64,000 nt of DNA, taken from contig NZ_JALEBH010000001.1 of assembly GCF_022758885.1 (NCBI RefSeq), forward strand, positions 2,170,001 through 2,234,000. The letters run 5' to 3'. Numbering within the stretch: position 1 is the first letter of the stretch; every line of letters starts with the position of its first letter. The position numbers and the translations under genes are program-made. Of the stretch, positions 9,075 to 20,513 are shown in pieces. This DNA is from Sphingobium sp. BYY-5. GTDB taxonomy: Bacteria > Pseudomonadota > Alphaproteobacteria > Sphingomonadales > Sphingomonadaceae. The notes under the pieces were generated by a model, which worked only from the letters and a program-made list of their open reading frames with translations, ran no database searches and was not told the DNA's origin.

Positions 9075-9385
9075 TACAGCACCTCACCGGACTTGACGGC
9101 GACGCGGACCTTCTTGCCGTCGCGATCCTCGAAACGGACGCGGGTCGGCTTGCCATCCTTGTCGGCGACAGCGACGTTCGAAATGTGCAGCGGCGCAGGC
9201 TTGCGCTCGATGCCACCCTGCGGGTTCGCCTGGTCGGGCTTGCGGTGACGTGCGTGCACGTTGATGCCTTCGACCAGGACCTTGTCGTCCTTCGGCAGCA
9301 CCTGCAGGACGGCACCGGTACGGCCCTTGTCCTTGCCGGCCAGGATGACGACCTTGTCGCCCTTCTTGATCTTCGCAGCGCTCAT
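9074..9385 (-). CDS. rplX: 50S ribosomal protein L24 (uL24)
   Basis: A 103-residue assembly-initiator protein that binds the 5' end of 23S rRNA. The KOW motif is plain near the N-terminus ([20 protein letters not shown]), followed by [20 protein letters not shown]. It overlaps rplN upstream and rplE downstream by one base each (TAATGA junctions). Confidence 0.97.
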
Positions 9386-9753
9386 TACAGCACCTCAGGG
9401 GCGAGCGAGATGATCTTCATGTGCTTCTTGGCGCGCAGTTCGCGAACGACCGGGCCAAAGATACGGGTGCCGATCGGCTCCTCGTTCTTGTTGATGAGCA
9501 CAGCGGCATTGCCGTCGAAGCGAATCACGCTGCCATCAGCGCGACGCACGTCCTTGGCGGTGCGCACGATGACGGCGCGATGCACGTCACCCTTCTTCAC
9601 CTTGCCACGAGGCGCAGCTTCCTTGATCGAGACGACGATGATGTCGCCCACGCTCGCGAAGCGACGCTTCGAGCCGCCCAGCACCTTGATGCACTGGACG
9701 CGCTTGGCGCCGCTGTTGTCAGCGACGTCAAGATTGGATTGCATCTGGATCAT
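9385..9753 (-). CDS. rplN: 50S ribosomal protein L14 (uL14)
   Basis: A 122-residue protein at the subunit interface. It reads [20 protein letters not shown], then [20 protein letters not shown], with the conserved C-terminal [20 protein letters not shown]. It is the first gene after the 175-base structured spacer that separates it from rpsQ. This is unusually long within an otherwise tightly packed stretch. Confidence 0.97.
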   Translation of the reverse strand: MIQMQSNLDVADNSGAKRVQCIKVLGGSKRRFASVGDIIVVSIKEAAPRGKVKKGDVHRAVIVRTAKDVRRADGSVIRFDGNAAVLINKNEEPIGTRIFGPVVRELRAKKHMKIISLAPEVL

Positions 9754-9780
9754 GGATCCGGTTCCTTCTTATTTGGCCTA

Positions 9781-9916
9781 CCGGGACAATTCCCGGCGGT
9801 TCCGAATTTCGTGCATAGAGACTCATGACGAGCCTTTGACTCTACGCGAAGCGCGGGCCTGTACCCTTTCCGAGAGGAAAAGGCCAGCCCCGCGCCCCAT
9901 TTTAGTTCAAAGGCTC
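9781..9916 (-). promoter_or_regulatory. Highly structured spacer RNA between rpsQ and rplN
   Basis: The spacer holds a perfect CCGGGA-CAAT-TCCCGG hairpin (9781-9796). It also holds a larger nested structure closed by GAGCCTTTGA (9830-9839) and TCAAAGGCTC (9907-9916). Inside this, GCGCGG (9851-9856) pairs with CCGCGC (9890-9895), and a CTTTCC/GGAAAAG stem carries a four-base loop. A competing pair, TAGAG (9816-9820) with CTCTA (9840-9844), would exclude the closing stem. No U-tract follows, so it looks like a folded regulatory or processing element rather than a terminator. Confidence 0.5.
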
Positions 9917-9928
9917 AACGAGCCTCCC

Positions 9929-10192
9929 TCAGGCCGCCGTCTCCGGCGACTTGTGGGTGTCCACGCGCTCGATGACCTTCCAGGTTTTGAGCTTGGAAAT
10001 CGGCGCGGTCTCTTCGATGCGGACCGTTTCGCCTTCCTTGTAGACATTGCCCTCGTCATGGGCGTGATACTTCTTCGAACGGCGGATAATCTTGCCGTAG
10101 AGCGCATGCTTAACCTTGCGCTCTACACGAACCACCACCGTCTTGTCGGTCTTGTCGGAAACCACCGTTCCCGTCAGCACGCGCTTGGGCAT
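9929..10192 (-). CDS. rpsQ: 30S ribosomal protein S17 (uS17)
   Basis: An 87-residue primary 16S-binding protein. It reads [20 protein letters not shown] then [20 protein letters not shown], with [20 protein letters not shown] near the end: the OB-fold and the conserved R.SK and ETRP-like segment of uS17. It starts 14 bases after the rpmC stop codon. The structured spacer follows. Confidence 0.97.
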   Translation of the reverse strand: MPKRVLTGTVVSDKTDKTVVVRVERKVKHALYGKIIRRSKKYHAHDEGNVYKEGETVRIEETAPISKLKTWKVIERVDTHKSPETAA

Positions 10193-10206
10193 CGTGTGTT
10201 TCCTTC

Positions 10207-10410
10207 TTACTTCGCAGCCGAGCGGTTACGCTCGGACTGAAGGGTCTTGATCTGCGCAATCGACCGGCGAACTTCCTTCACCCGGCTGGGCTTTTCCAGT
10301 TGGTTGGTGGCCGCCTGGAAACGCAGGTTGAACTGCTCGCGCTTCAGGTTGTTGAGTTCGGTCGACAGTTCGTCGTCCGTCTTGGTCTTGAGGTCGGCAA
10401 CGTTCGCCAC
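10207..10410 (-). CDS. rpmC: 50S ribosomal protein L29 (uL29)
   Basis: A 67-residue two-helix protein next to the peptide exit tunnel. The helical hairpin is visible ([20 protein letters not shown], then [18 protein letters not shown]). It lies three bases after rplP and 14 before rpsQ, the normal S10-operon order. Confidence 0.96.
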   Translation of the reverse strand: MANVADLKTKTDDELSTELNNLKREQFNLRFQAATNQLEKPSRVKEVRRSIAQIKTLQSERNRSAAK

Positions 10411-10413
10411 GGC

Positions 10414-10845
10414 TTAACCCTCCAGGTGCGAGGTGTCGCCGAGGCGGGCAACGACCTTCGTCTTGATGGGCAGCTTCATCGCGGCGCGCGAGAAGGCCTC
10501 TGCTGCGAGCGGACCGGGGACGCCATCCAGTTCGAACAGGATACGGCCCGGCTTGACACGAGCGGCCCAATATTCGACCGAACCCTTGCCCTTGCCCTGA
10601 CGGACTTCGGCAGGCTTCTTCGACACGGGAACGTCGGGGAACACGCGGATCCACAGACGGCCCTGACGGCGAATATGACGGGTGATCGCGCGGCGCGCCG
10701 CCTCGATCTGACGCGCGGTGACACGCTCAGGTTCCAGTGCCTTCAGACCATAGGAACCGAAGTTCAAAGCCGAACCGCCCTTGGCGTCGCCCTTGATCCG
10801 GCCCTTGAAGGTCTTGCGGAACTTCATTTTTTTCGGTTGCAGCAT
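10414..10845 (-). CDS. rplP: 50S ribosomal protein L16 (uL16)
   Basis: A 143-residue protein near the A-site tRNA and peptidyl-transferase centre. It starts [20 protein letters not shown] and carries [20 protein letters not shown] plus [20 protein letters not shown], all hallmark segments. It is 21 bases after rpsC and 3 before rpmC. Confidence 0.97.
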   Translation of the reverse strand: MLQPKKMKFRKTFKGRIKGDAKGGSALNFGSYGLKALEPERVTARQIEAARRAITRHIRRQGRLWIRVFPDVPVSKKPAEVRQGKGKGSVEYWAARVKPGRILFELDGVPGPLAAEAFSRAAMKLPIKTKVVARLGDTSHLEG

Positions 10846-10866
10846 GACGCTATACCTACCTTATTC

Positions 10867-11562
10867 TCAGCGCGCCGGGCGCACGCCGGAGGTTTGAGCC
10901 TCCAGCATCAGCCGGTCGGTCGCGAACGGATCATGGCCGAGAATCTCGCCCTTGAAGATCCAGACCTTGATGCCGCACACGCCATAAGCGGTGTGCGCCG
11001 TGGCTTCGGCATAGTCGACGTTCGCGCGCAGCGTGTGCAGCGGAACGCGACCTTCACGATACCATTCGACACGCGCGATCTCCGCGCCGCCCAGACGGCC
11101 GCCGCAGGTGATCTTGATGCCTTCGGCGCCCAGACGCAGGGCCGACTGCACCGCACGCTTCATCGCACGGCGGAACGCCACGCGACGTTCGAGCTGATCG
11201 GCGATGCCCTGCGCAACGAGCTTGGAATCGACTTCCGGCTTGCGGATTTCGACGATGTTCAGGCTGACGTCCGAAGAGGTCAGGCTGCCCAGCTTCTTGC
11301 GCAGCTTCTCGATGTCCGCGCCCTTCTTGCCGATGATGACACCGGGACGGGCAGCGTAGATCGATACGCGGCACAGCTTGGCCGGACGCTCGATCACGAC
11401 CTTGGAGATCGCGGCCTGCGGCAGGTTCTTCATGATATACTGGCGGATCTTAAGATCCTCCAGCAGCAGGCGACCATAGTCGGCGCCTTCCGCGAACCAA
11501 CGGCTGTCCCAGGTACGGTTGATCTGCAAACGCAGACCGATCGGATTGCTCTTGTGACCCAT
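10867..11562 (-). CDS. rpsC: 30S ribosomal protein S3 (uS3)
   Basis: A 231-residue protein at the mRNA entry channel. It begins [20 protein letters not shown]. It has a KH domain ([20 protein letters not shown]) and the S3 C-terminal domain with [20 protein letters not shown]. An upstream in-frame ATG adds 11 basic residues, but the ATG at 11562 gives the conserved start and follows rplV by four bases. Confidence 0.97.
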   Translation of the reverse strand: MGHKSNPIGLRLQINRTWDSRWFAEGADYGRLLLEDLKIRQYIMKNLPQAAISKVVIERPAKLCRVSIYAARPGVIIGKKGADIEKLRKKLGSLTSSDVSLNIVEIRKPEVDSKLVAQGIADQLERRVAFRRAMKRAVQSALRLGAEGIKITCGGRLGGAEIARVEWYREGRVPLHTLRANVDYAEATAHTAYGVCGIKVWIFKGEILGHDPFATDRLMLEAQTSGVRPAR

Positions 11563-11566
11563 AGTC

Positions 11567-11953
11567 TTACGCCTCCGCCTCTTCTGCAGCTTCACGCACG
11601 ACGATACGCACGCGGCTGAAGGGCTTCAGGATCCGGGTCGACTTGCCGCGGCCGCGAGCGTGGAAGCGCTTCAGGGTGAAGCTCTTGCCCACCGATGCTT
11701 CCGCGACGACCAGAGCGTCGACGTCCAGATTGTGATTGTTTTCCGCATTGGCGATGGCCGAAGCCAGCACCTTGCGCACGTCAACCGCCATCGCCTTCTT
11801 CGAGAAGGCGAGGATGTTCAGCGCTTCCTCGACCTTGCGGCCGCGGATGAGCGTCGCCACCAGGTTCAGCTTCTGGGCCGAACCACGGATCTGCGTGCCA
11901 ACGGCCAGCGCCTCATTGTCGGCGACGCGACGGGGAGCCTTTTCCTTGCTCAT
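11567..11953 (-). CDS. rplV: 50S ribosomal protein L22 (uL22)
   Basis: A 128-residue protein whose hairpin lines the exit tunnel. Key segments are [20 protein letters not shown] and the loop [20 protein letters not shown]. The N-terminus has about 20 extra residues before the core compared with E. coli. Its start codon overlaps the rpsS stop by one base. Confidence 0.97.
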   Translation of the reverse strand: MSKEKAPRRVADNEALAVGTQIRGSAQKLNLVATLIRGRKVEEALNILAFSKKAMAVDVRKVLASAIANAENNHNLDVDALVVAEASVGKSFTLKRFHARGRGKSTRILKPFSRVRIVVREAAEEAEA

Positions 11954-12228
11954 TAGCGCTTGCCCTTCTTGTCGGCAGCGTGACCGGGGAAGTAGCGGGT
12001 CGGGGCGAATTCGCCCAGCTTGTGACCAACCATATCCTCGTTAACGGACACCGGAACATGCTTGCGGCCGTTATAGACGTTGAACGTCAGGCCAACGAAC
12101 TGCGGCAGGATGGTGGAACGACGCGACCAGGTCTTGATCGGCGCACGGCCACCCGCGTCCTGCGCGGCTTCCGCCTTCTTCAGAAGGCTGAGGTCCACGA
12201 ACGGACCTTTCCAGACGGAACGAGCCAT
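11953..12228 (-). CDS. rpsS: 30S ribosomal protein S19 (uS19)
   Basis: A 91-residue 30S-head protein: [20 protein letters not shown], then [20 protein letters not shown] and [20 protein letters not shown]. Length and motifs are those of the family. It lies five bases after rplB and is coupled to rplV. Confidence 0.97.
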   Translation of the reverse strand: MARSVWKGPFVDLSLLKKAEAAQDAGGRAPIKTWSRRSTILPQFVGLTFNVYNGRKHVPVSVNEDMVGHKLGEFAPTRYFPGHAADKKGKR

Positions 12229-12233
12229 CTCGC

Positions 12234-13070
12234 TTACCTCTTCTTCTTCGCGTGGCGGCTACGGATAATGAACTTGTCCGTCGCCTTGTTGTGGCGGGTG
12301 CGCGCACCCTTAGTCGGCTTGCCCCAGGGCGTAACCGGATGACGGCCGCCGGAGGTCCGGCCTTCACCACCGCCATGCGGGTGATCGACCGGGTTCTTCG
12401 CCACACCGCGCGTCAGAGGACGCTTGCCGAGCCAGCGGTTGCGGCCGGCCTTGGCGAGGTTGGTGTTGGCGTTGTCCGGGTTGGACACGGCACCAACGGT
12501 GCCCATGCAGTCCGAACGGATGTAGCGCTGCTCGCCCGACGACAGACGGACCATCACCATGCCACGATCGCGACCAACCAACTGGGCATAGGTGCCCGCC
12601 GAACGGCAGAGCTGTCCACCCTTGCCGGGCTTCATCTCGATATTGTGGATGATGGTGCCGACCGGCATCTGGCCCAGTTCCATCGCGTTGCCGGGCTTCA
12701 CGTCGGTCTTCTTGCCGGCGACGATCTTGTCACCGGGAGCAAGACGCTGCGGCGCCAGGACATAGGCCTGGGTGCCGTCGGCATAGTTGACCAGCGCGAT
12801 GAAGGCGGTGCGGTTGGGGTCATATTCCAGACGCTCGACCGTGCCCTCAACGTCCCACAGGCGACGCTTGAAGTCGATGATGCGGTAACGCTGCTTGTGG
12901 CCGCCGGCGATGCCGCGCGACGTCACATGGCCCTTGTTGTTGCGGCCACCGGTCTTGCGCTTGCCTTCGGTAAGCGCCTTGACGGGCTTGCCCTTGTGCA
13001 GACCGCTGCGGTCGACGAGGATCAGGCCACGCTGGGCCGGGCTCGTCGGGTTATAGTGCTTGAGTGCCAT
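12234..13070 (-). CDS. rplB: 50S ribosomal protein L2 (uL2)
   Basis: A 278-residue protein essential for subunit joining and peptidyl transfer. It includes [20 protein letters not shown], and the C-terminal loop [20 protein letters not shown] contains the conserved active-site-proximal His. It ends in basic RSRHAKKKR. It is 10 bases after rplW and 5 before rpsS. Confidence 0.98.
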   Translation of the reverse strand: MALKHYNPTSPAQRGLILVDRSGLHKGKPVKALTEGKRKTGGRNNKGHVTSRGIAGGHKQRYRIIDFKRRLWDVEGTVERLEYDPNRTAFIALVNYADGTQAYVLAPQRLAPGDKIVAGKKTDVKPGNAMELGQMPVGTIIHNIEMKPGKGGQLCRSAGTYAQLVGRDRGMVMVRLSSGEQRYIRSDCMGTVGAVSNPDNANTNLAKAGRNRWLGKRPLTRGVAKNPVDHPHGGGEGRTSGGRHPVTPWGKPTKGARTRHNKATDKFIIRSRHAKKKR

Positions 13071-13080
13071 CTATCCCGCC

Positions 13081-13398
13081 TCAAATACCGGTGGTGACGT
13101 CGATGGACTTACTGTCGGCAGTAAGCGTCACGATCGCCTTCTTCACGTCCGAACGCTTGTAGGGCTTACCCTTCCAGCGCTTGACCTTGCCCTTCTGAAC
13201 CAGCGTGTTGACCGCCTTCACGGTCACGCCGAACAGGGCTTCGACAGCCGCCTTGATCTCCGGCTTGGTGGCATCGCCGGCGACCTTGAAGACCACGGCG
13301 TTGTTCTCGGAGAGAAGGGTCGACTTCTCGGTGATGACCGGCGCGACAACCACATCGAAATGACGGTTGTTCACGGTCGCGGCTTCTTTCTTAGCCAT
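13081..13398 (-). CDS. rplW: 50S ribosomal protein L23 (uL23)
   Basis: A 105-residue exit-tunnel protein that docks SRP and trigger factor. It contains [20 protein letters not shown] and [20 protein letters not shown]. The start overlaps the end of rplD by eight bases, so translation is probably coupled. Confidence 0.97.
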   Translation of the reverse strand: MAKKEAATVNNRHFDVVVAPVITEKSTLLSENNAVVFKVAGDATKPEIKAAVEALFGVTVKAVNTLVQKGKVKRWKGKPYKRSDVKKAIVTLTADSKSIDVTTGI

Positions 13399-14014
13399 TG
13401 AAACGGGCCTCCAGCTTTTCGACCGCGGCGCGGGTAAGCACCAGCGAATCGGCCTTCAGGATGTCGTAGACGTTGGCGCCAACGGCCGGCAGCAGGTTCA
13501 CGCCGATGATGTTCGCCGAAGCCTTCGCGAAACTGACATTGACCGCATCGCCGTCGATGAACAGCGCCTTGGTCAGGTTCAGCTTGGCGAGGTGCGCGAC
13601 CAGAGCCTTGGTCTTGCCTTCCGCCACGTCGAGCGTGTCGAGAACGATCAGCGAACCGTCCTTGGCCTTGGCCGACAGGGCCATCTTCAGGCCAAGCGCA
13701 CGCACCTTCTTGTTGAGGTCGTGACCGAAGTCACGGGCGCGGGCGCCGTGCGCCTTACCACCGCCGATGAAGATGGGCGCCTTGCGATCGCCGTGACGAG
13801 CCGTACCGCCGCCCTTCTGGCGACCGAACTTCTTGCCGGTGCGGGCGACATCCGAACGCTCGCGGGTAGCGCGGGCCGGGGCACGACGCTTTTCGAGCTG
13901 CCAGGTGACGACGCGGTGCAGGATATCGGTGCGAGGCTCGATACCGAACACGGCATCGTTCAGCTCCACTTCACCGGCAGCTTGCGCGTCGAGGGTCTGT
14001 ACATTGACCTTCAT
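13391..14014 (-). CDS. rplD: 50S ribosomal protein L4 (uL4)
   Basis: A 207-residue protein with an exit-tunnel extension; in E. coli it also represses the S10 operon. It carries the tunnel loop [20 protein letters not shown] and the C-terminal [16 protein letters not shown]. It is three bases after rplC. Whether it regulates this operon is unknown, but the structured spacer before rplC is a natural candidate target. Confidence 0.97.
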   Translation of the reverse strand: MKVNVQTLDAQAAGEVELNDAVFGIEPRTDILHRVVTWQLEKRRAPARATRERSDVARTGKKFGRQKGGGTARHGDRKAPIFIGGGKAHGARARDFGHDLNKKVRALGLKMALSAKAKDGSLIVLDTLDVAEGKTKALVAHLAKLNLTKALFIDGDAVNVSFAKASANIIGVNLLPAVGANVYDILKADSLVLTRAAVEKLEARFNG

Positions 14015-14017
14015 GGT

Positions 14018-14776
14018 TTAGCCCTCCTGGCCTTCGGTCGCTTCGGGAGCGACTGCTTCTTCAGCAGGCGTCTCGGCCGGAGCGTTGTTGCTGTTCCCCG
14101 CAGCCTTCAGGCTGGCGGGATACGGAACGTCGGCGGGACGCTTCACCTTGACGGCGTCGCAGACGGTCAGCCAGGTGCCCTTGGCGCCCGGAACGCTGCC
14201 CTTGACGAACAGCAGACCGCGCTCGACGTCGGTGCGCACGATTTCCAGGTTCTGCTGGGTTCGCTCGCGATCACCCATGTGACCGGCCATCTTCTTGTTC
14301 TTGAAGACGCGACCCGGATCCTGACGATTACCCGTAGAACCATGGGCACGGTGGCTGATCGACACGCCGTGGGTAGCGCGCATACCGCCGAAGCCCCAGC
14401 GCTTCATGGCGCCGGCAAAACCCTTACCCTGGGTGTGACCGGCAACGTCGACCAACTGGCCAGCGATGAAATGATCGGCCGCGATCTCGGCGCCGACATC
14501 GAGGAGCGCGTCCTCGGCGACACGGAATTCGACCAGGCGCGCCTTCGGCTCCACTTCCGCCTTGGCGAAGTGGCCGCGCTGCGGCTTGGCGACATTCTTG
14601 ACCTTCGCGACACCCGCACCGAGCTGAACCGCAACATAACCGTCACGATCAACTTCCTTGCGAGCCACGACCTGATTGCCCTCAAGGGCCAGAACCGTAA
14701 CCGGAATATGCCGTCCGTCCTCCTGGAACAGACGGGTCATCCCGACTTTCTTAGCGATCACGCCTGTGCGCATCAC
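14018..14776 (-). CDS. rplC: 50S ribosomal protein L3 (uL3) with acidic C-terminal tail
   Basis: A 252-residue protein that starts 50S assembly and reaches the peptidyl-transferase centre. It reads [20 protein letters not shown], then [20 protein letters not shown] and [20 protein letters not shown] (the conserved loop with the methylatable Gln). The last ~35 residues ([20 protein letters not shown] and on) are an acidic, Ala/Pro/Glu-rich extension beyond the E. coli length. The 270-base spacer before it holds several hairpins and a terminator-like one. Confidence 0.97.
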   Translation of the reverse strand: MMRTGVIAKKVGMTRLFQEDGRHIPVTVLALEGNQVVARKEVDRDGYVAVQLGAGVAKVKNVAKPQRGHFAKAEVEPKARLVEFRVAEDALLDVGAEIAADHFIAGQLVDVAGHTQGKGFAGAMKRWGFGGMRATHGVSISHRAHGSTGNRQDPGRVFKNKKMAGHMGDRERTQQNLEIVRTDVERGLLFVKGSVPGAKGTWLTVCDAVKVKRPADVPYPASLKAAGNSNNAPAETPAEEAVAPEATEGQEG

Positions 14777-14822
14777 TGATTACTCCCATAGAGGCCCGCC
14801 TTAGCAGCGGGCGTATCCAACG

Positions 14823-14852
14823 AAAAAACCGCTCAGGATCTCTCCTTCGCGG
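14823..14852 (-). terminator. Terminator-like hairpin inside the S10 operon, between rpsJ and rplC
   Basis: On the minus strand it reads CCGC-GA-AGGA-GAGA-TCCT-GA-GCGG followed at once by TTTTTT. The GA/GA internal loop can form tandem sheared G-A pairs, so the stem is effectively ten layers with a four-base loop and then a six-T tract. Other hairpins in the same 270-base spacer are TTCCGGT..ACCGGAA, CCAACCC..GGGTTGG and GCCCGC..GCGGGC. It may act as an attenuator separating rpsJ from rplC and the rest. Confidence 0.7.
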
Positions 14853-15046
14853 CCCAACCCAATGTATAGATCACCCCGTCCGGGTTGGATGCCGATCCCG
14901 CCAGGGAAAGGCGACGGGGGACCAGGACCACGCGCCGTTCCGGTTTACCGGAAGGGCCGTGCGGTATCCCTTGTGTCGTTTGAGCTTCCGGCAGACCGGA
15001 ATGCCCGATACCCTGCCCTCCTTTCGGAAAGCAGGGACTTGTCGGC

Positions 15047-15355
15047 TTATGCCAACTTGATCTCGACGTTCACGCCGGCAGCCAGGTCCAGCTTCATCAG
15101 CGCGTCGACCGTCTGCGGCGTCGGCTGCACAATGTCAAGCATACGCTTGTAGGTGCGGACCTCGAACTGCTCGCGCGACTTCTTGTCGATGTGCGGACCA
15201 CGGTTGACCGTGAACTTTTCGATGCGCGTCGGAAGGGGAATCGGACCGCGAATGAGGGCGCCGGTGCGGCGGGCGGTGTCGGCGATGTCGCCGGTCGCCT
15301 GATCGAGCACGCGATGATCGAACGCCTTGAGGCGAATGCGGATATTGCTGTCCAT
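15047..15355 (-). CDS. rpsJ: 30S ribosomal protein S10 (uS10) / NusJ
   Basis: A 102-residue protein of the 30S head that also serves as the NusB partner in antitermination. It reads [40 protein letters not shown], then [20 protein letters not shown], typical throughout. It begins the S10 segment after tuf, with a 208-base leader that contains the tuf terminator and a second hairpin with a T7 tract. Confidence 0.97.
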   Translation of the reverse strand: MDSNIRIRLKAFDHRVLDQATGDIADTARRTGALIRGPIPLPTRIEKFTVNRGPHIDKKSREQFEVRTYKRMLDIVQPTPQTVDALMKLDLAAGVNVEIKLA

Positions 15356-15443
15356 AGTTCCTGTACCGATGCGAAAGAGCCAAATACCGGAGCATTTTCA
15401 TGAATCAGCCGGAGCAGCCGATGATTTACAAAAATGCGCCAAC

Positions 15444-15511
15444 AAAAAAATATCCGCCCCGACATTTGCCCTTCTAGCTCATTCGAGCCGGAGAAAGGCG
15501 ATCCGGGGCGG
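15444..15511 (-). promoter_or_regulatory. Attenuator-like structure in the rpsJ leader
   Basis: On the minus strand CCGCCCCG (15511-15504) pairs with CGGGGCGG (15461-15454) across a 42-base loop that holds a smaller GCTC-GAAT-GAGC hairpin. The closing stem is followed by AT and seven Ts (15450-15444). It comes right after the tuf terminator hairpin and about 90 bases before rpsJ. It could be a second tuf terminator or an rpsJ attenuator. Confidence 0.5.
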
Positions 15512-15513
15512 TT

Positions 15514-15553
15514 AAAATCCTCAGCGGCGCGAATCAGACGATTCGCGCCGCTG
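15514..15553 (-). terminator. Hairpin after tuf
   Basis: A perfect 13-bp stem (CAGCGGCGCGAAT / ATTCGCGCCGCTG) with a six-base loop starts ten bases after the tuf stop codon. It is followed by a short TTTT tract interrupted by GAGGA. The stem strength suggests termination or 3'-end protection of tuf mRNA. Confidence 0.65.
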
Positions 15554-15563
15554 CGGTCCTATA

Positions 15564-16754
<1,191 letters not shown>

Positions 16755-16890
16755 TTTATCCTACCTTCTAATCAAATCAGCTTTGGTCTGACCGCTCGGC
16801 CGCGCCTCGCGAAGGCGCGTCCATAGCAGCAAATTTTCAGATTACCAGCCCCTAACCGAGCCGTTCGCACGGCCCGGCCAGAGAAAATCA

Positions 16891-18963
<2,073 letters not shown>

Positions 18964-19032
18964 GATGCTTCTCCGTTGCCGGCGCGCCGGCGGTTGGGGA
19001 TTCGTTTGATCTGGGCGTGGCCCCTAAACCAA

Positions 19033-19068
19033 TCCGTTCGCCATGGGTAGCCACCCATGGCGAACGGA
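19033..19068 (-). other. Long perfect hairpin in the rpsG-fusA spacer
   Basis: CCGTTCGCCATGGGT pairs with ACCCATGGCGAACGG around AGCC, with one extra T-A pair outside: a 16-bp stem with a four-base loop. The same spacer holds AGCGGCA-CTTC-TGCCGCT (19126-19143) and GCGGGC..GCCCGC (about 19093-19112). No U-tract follows the long stem, so RNA stabilisation or processing is more likely than termination. Confidence 0.55.
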
Positions 19069-19150
19069 CCAATTCTCGAAGCCGAATGTCGAAGCGGGCA
19101 CCGGAGCGCCCGCCACGATTTTACCAGCGGCACTTCTGCCGCTATCGCTG

Positions 19151-19621
19151 TTACCAGCGATAGTGCGAGAAGGCGCGGTTCGCTTCCGCCATGCGGTGCG
19201 TGTCTTCGCGCTTCTTCACGGCATTGCCGCGGTTGTTGGCGGCGTCCAGCAGCTCACCCGACAGGCGCGCGGCCATGGTGGTTTCGCTGCGATTGCGCGC
19301 GGCAGTAATCAGCCAGCGAATGGCCAGTGCCTGGGCGCGCTCAGGACGCACTTCGACGGGAACCTGGTAGGTCGCACCGCCAACGCGGCGACTGCGGACC
19401 TCGATGCCCGGCTTCACATTGTTCAGGGCATCATGGAACATGCCGATCGGATCCTTCTTGGCGCGGGTCTCGACGGTTTCGAGAGCGCCATAGACGATCG
19501 ATTCAGCAACGGCCTTCTTGCCGTCCTGCATGATGCTGTTCATGAACTTCGACAGCACGATATCACCGAACTTGGGATCCGGCAGGATAACGCGCTTTTC
19601 GGGGCGACGACGACGTGACAT
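19151..19621 (-). CDS. rpsG: 30S ribosomal protein S7 (uS7)
   Basis: A 156-residue protein that organises the 30S head; in E. coli it represses the str operon. It reads [20 protein letters not shown], with [20 protein letters not shown] and the C-terminal [13 protein letters not shown]. It starts 18 bases after rpsL. A hairpin-rich spacer follows before fusA. Confidence 0.97.
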   Translation of the reverse strand: MSRRRRPEKRVILPDPKFGDIVLSKFMNSIMQDGKKAVAESIVYGALETVETRAKKDPIGMFHDALNNVKPGIEVRSRRVGGATYQVPVEVRPERAQALAIRWLITAARNRSETTMAARLSGELLDAANNRGNAVKKREDTHRMAEANRAFSHYRW

Positions 19622-19639
19622 ATTTCTGGTCTCCCCTTC

Positions 19640-20011
19640 TTACTTCGGACGCTTCGCGCCGTACTTCGAACGGCTCTGCTTACGATCCTTGACGCCCTGG
19701 GTATCCAGAACGCCGCGCAGCACATGATAGCGCACACCGGGAAGGTCGCGTACGCGGCCGCCACGGATCAGCACAACGCTGTGCTCCTGAAGGTTATGAC
19801 CTTCACCCGGAATGTAGGTGATGACTTCGCGCTGGTTGACCAGACGCACCTTCGCCACCTTACGGAGAGCCGAGTTCGGCTTCTTCGGGGTTGTCGTGTA
19901 GACGCGGGTGCAAACGCCGCGCTTCTGCGGGTTCGCATCCATTGCAGGGACCTTCGATTTGGTCTTCTGCAGTTCGCGGCCCTTGCGGACCAACTGGTTG
20001 ATTGTTGGCAT
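19640..20011 (-). CDS. rpsL: 30S ribosomal protein S12 (uS12)
   Basis: A 123-residue decoding-centre protein. It begins [20 protein letters not shown] and contains [20 protein letters not shown] with the wild-type streptomycin-sensitive Lys, then [20 protein letters not shown]. The frame remains open for 74 more codons upstream, but that region lies over the leader and promoter and lacks family sequence. A GAAAAGGTGAAGGG ribosome site precedes the chosen ATG. It is the first gene of the superoperon. Confidence 0.97.
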   Translation of the reverse strand: MPTINQLVRKGRELQKTKSKVPAMDANPQKRGVCTRVYTTTPKKPNSALRKVAKVRLVNQREVITYIPGEGHNLQEHSVVLIRGGRVRDLPGVRYHVLRGVLDTQGVKDRKQSRSKYGAKRPK

Positions 20012-20218
20012 GAAGCCCTTCACCTTTTCAGTTACTTTACCGTGGCATTCCCGTGTTCCAAGCCATTTGGAAAGCAAAACCTCCAAACAGCAAAGGCCCC
20101 GGTGGGCATAAAGCCCCCTGGAGCCGCAAGAGCACCCGGCAATGTTCAGCTCTAGTGGCGCCCAGGGATATGTCGCGAGGAGACGAGTCTCCGTACGGCA
20201 GGCCGCTGGGCGAGCGGC

Positions 20219-20247
20219 GCTATAGCGATGCATGTCCCATGGGTCAA
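20219..20247 (-). promoter_or_regulatory. Sigma70-type promoter of the str-S10-spc superoperon
   Basis: On the minus strand TTGACC is separated by exactly 17 bases from TATAGC, close to the TTGACA / TATAAT consensus. Transcription would start near 20212, leaving a 5' leader of about 200 bases before rpsL. It is the best-matched promoter I see in the ribosomal region. Confidence 0.75.
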
Positions 20248-20513
20248 GAAGGCGCCTGAAAGCCCGTTATCCTTACCCCGGCAACATAGGAAAAAGGCGG
20301 TGGCGAGCCGACTCGATCAAGGGAACCGGATTCGGTGCGTGACATAATCGCCGAAAAGTGAAAAATATTGTCAGATCGATGGAACCAACGTCCGATTCCA
20401 TCATTTCACCGCATCAAGCATTCGACTCGTCACGAGTCCGGGACACCGGATTCGCGCGATGGGCGGAGCTTTGCTAGCGGCTCTGCTCGAAGTAGAGAGT
20501 CGCGGGGTCGCAC

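Noticed and set aside
20012..20233. N-terminal extension of S12 by 74 codons
   Set aside because: It would cover the promoter and leader, contains no S12-like sequence, and the normal start has its own ribosome site.
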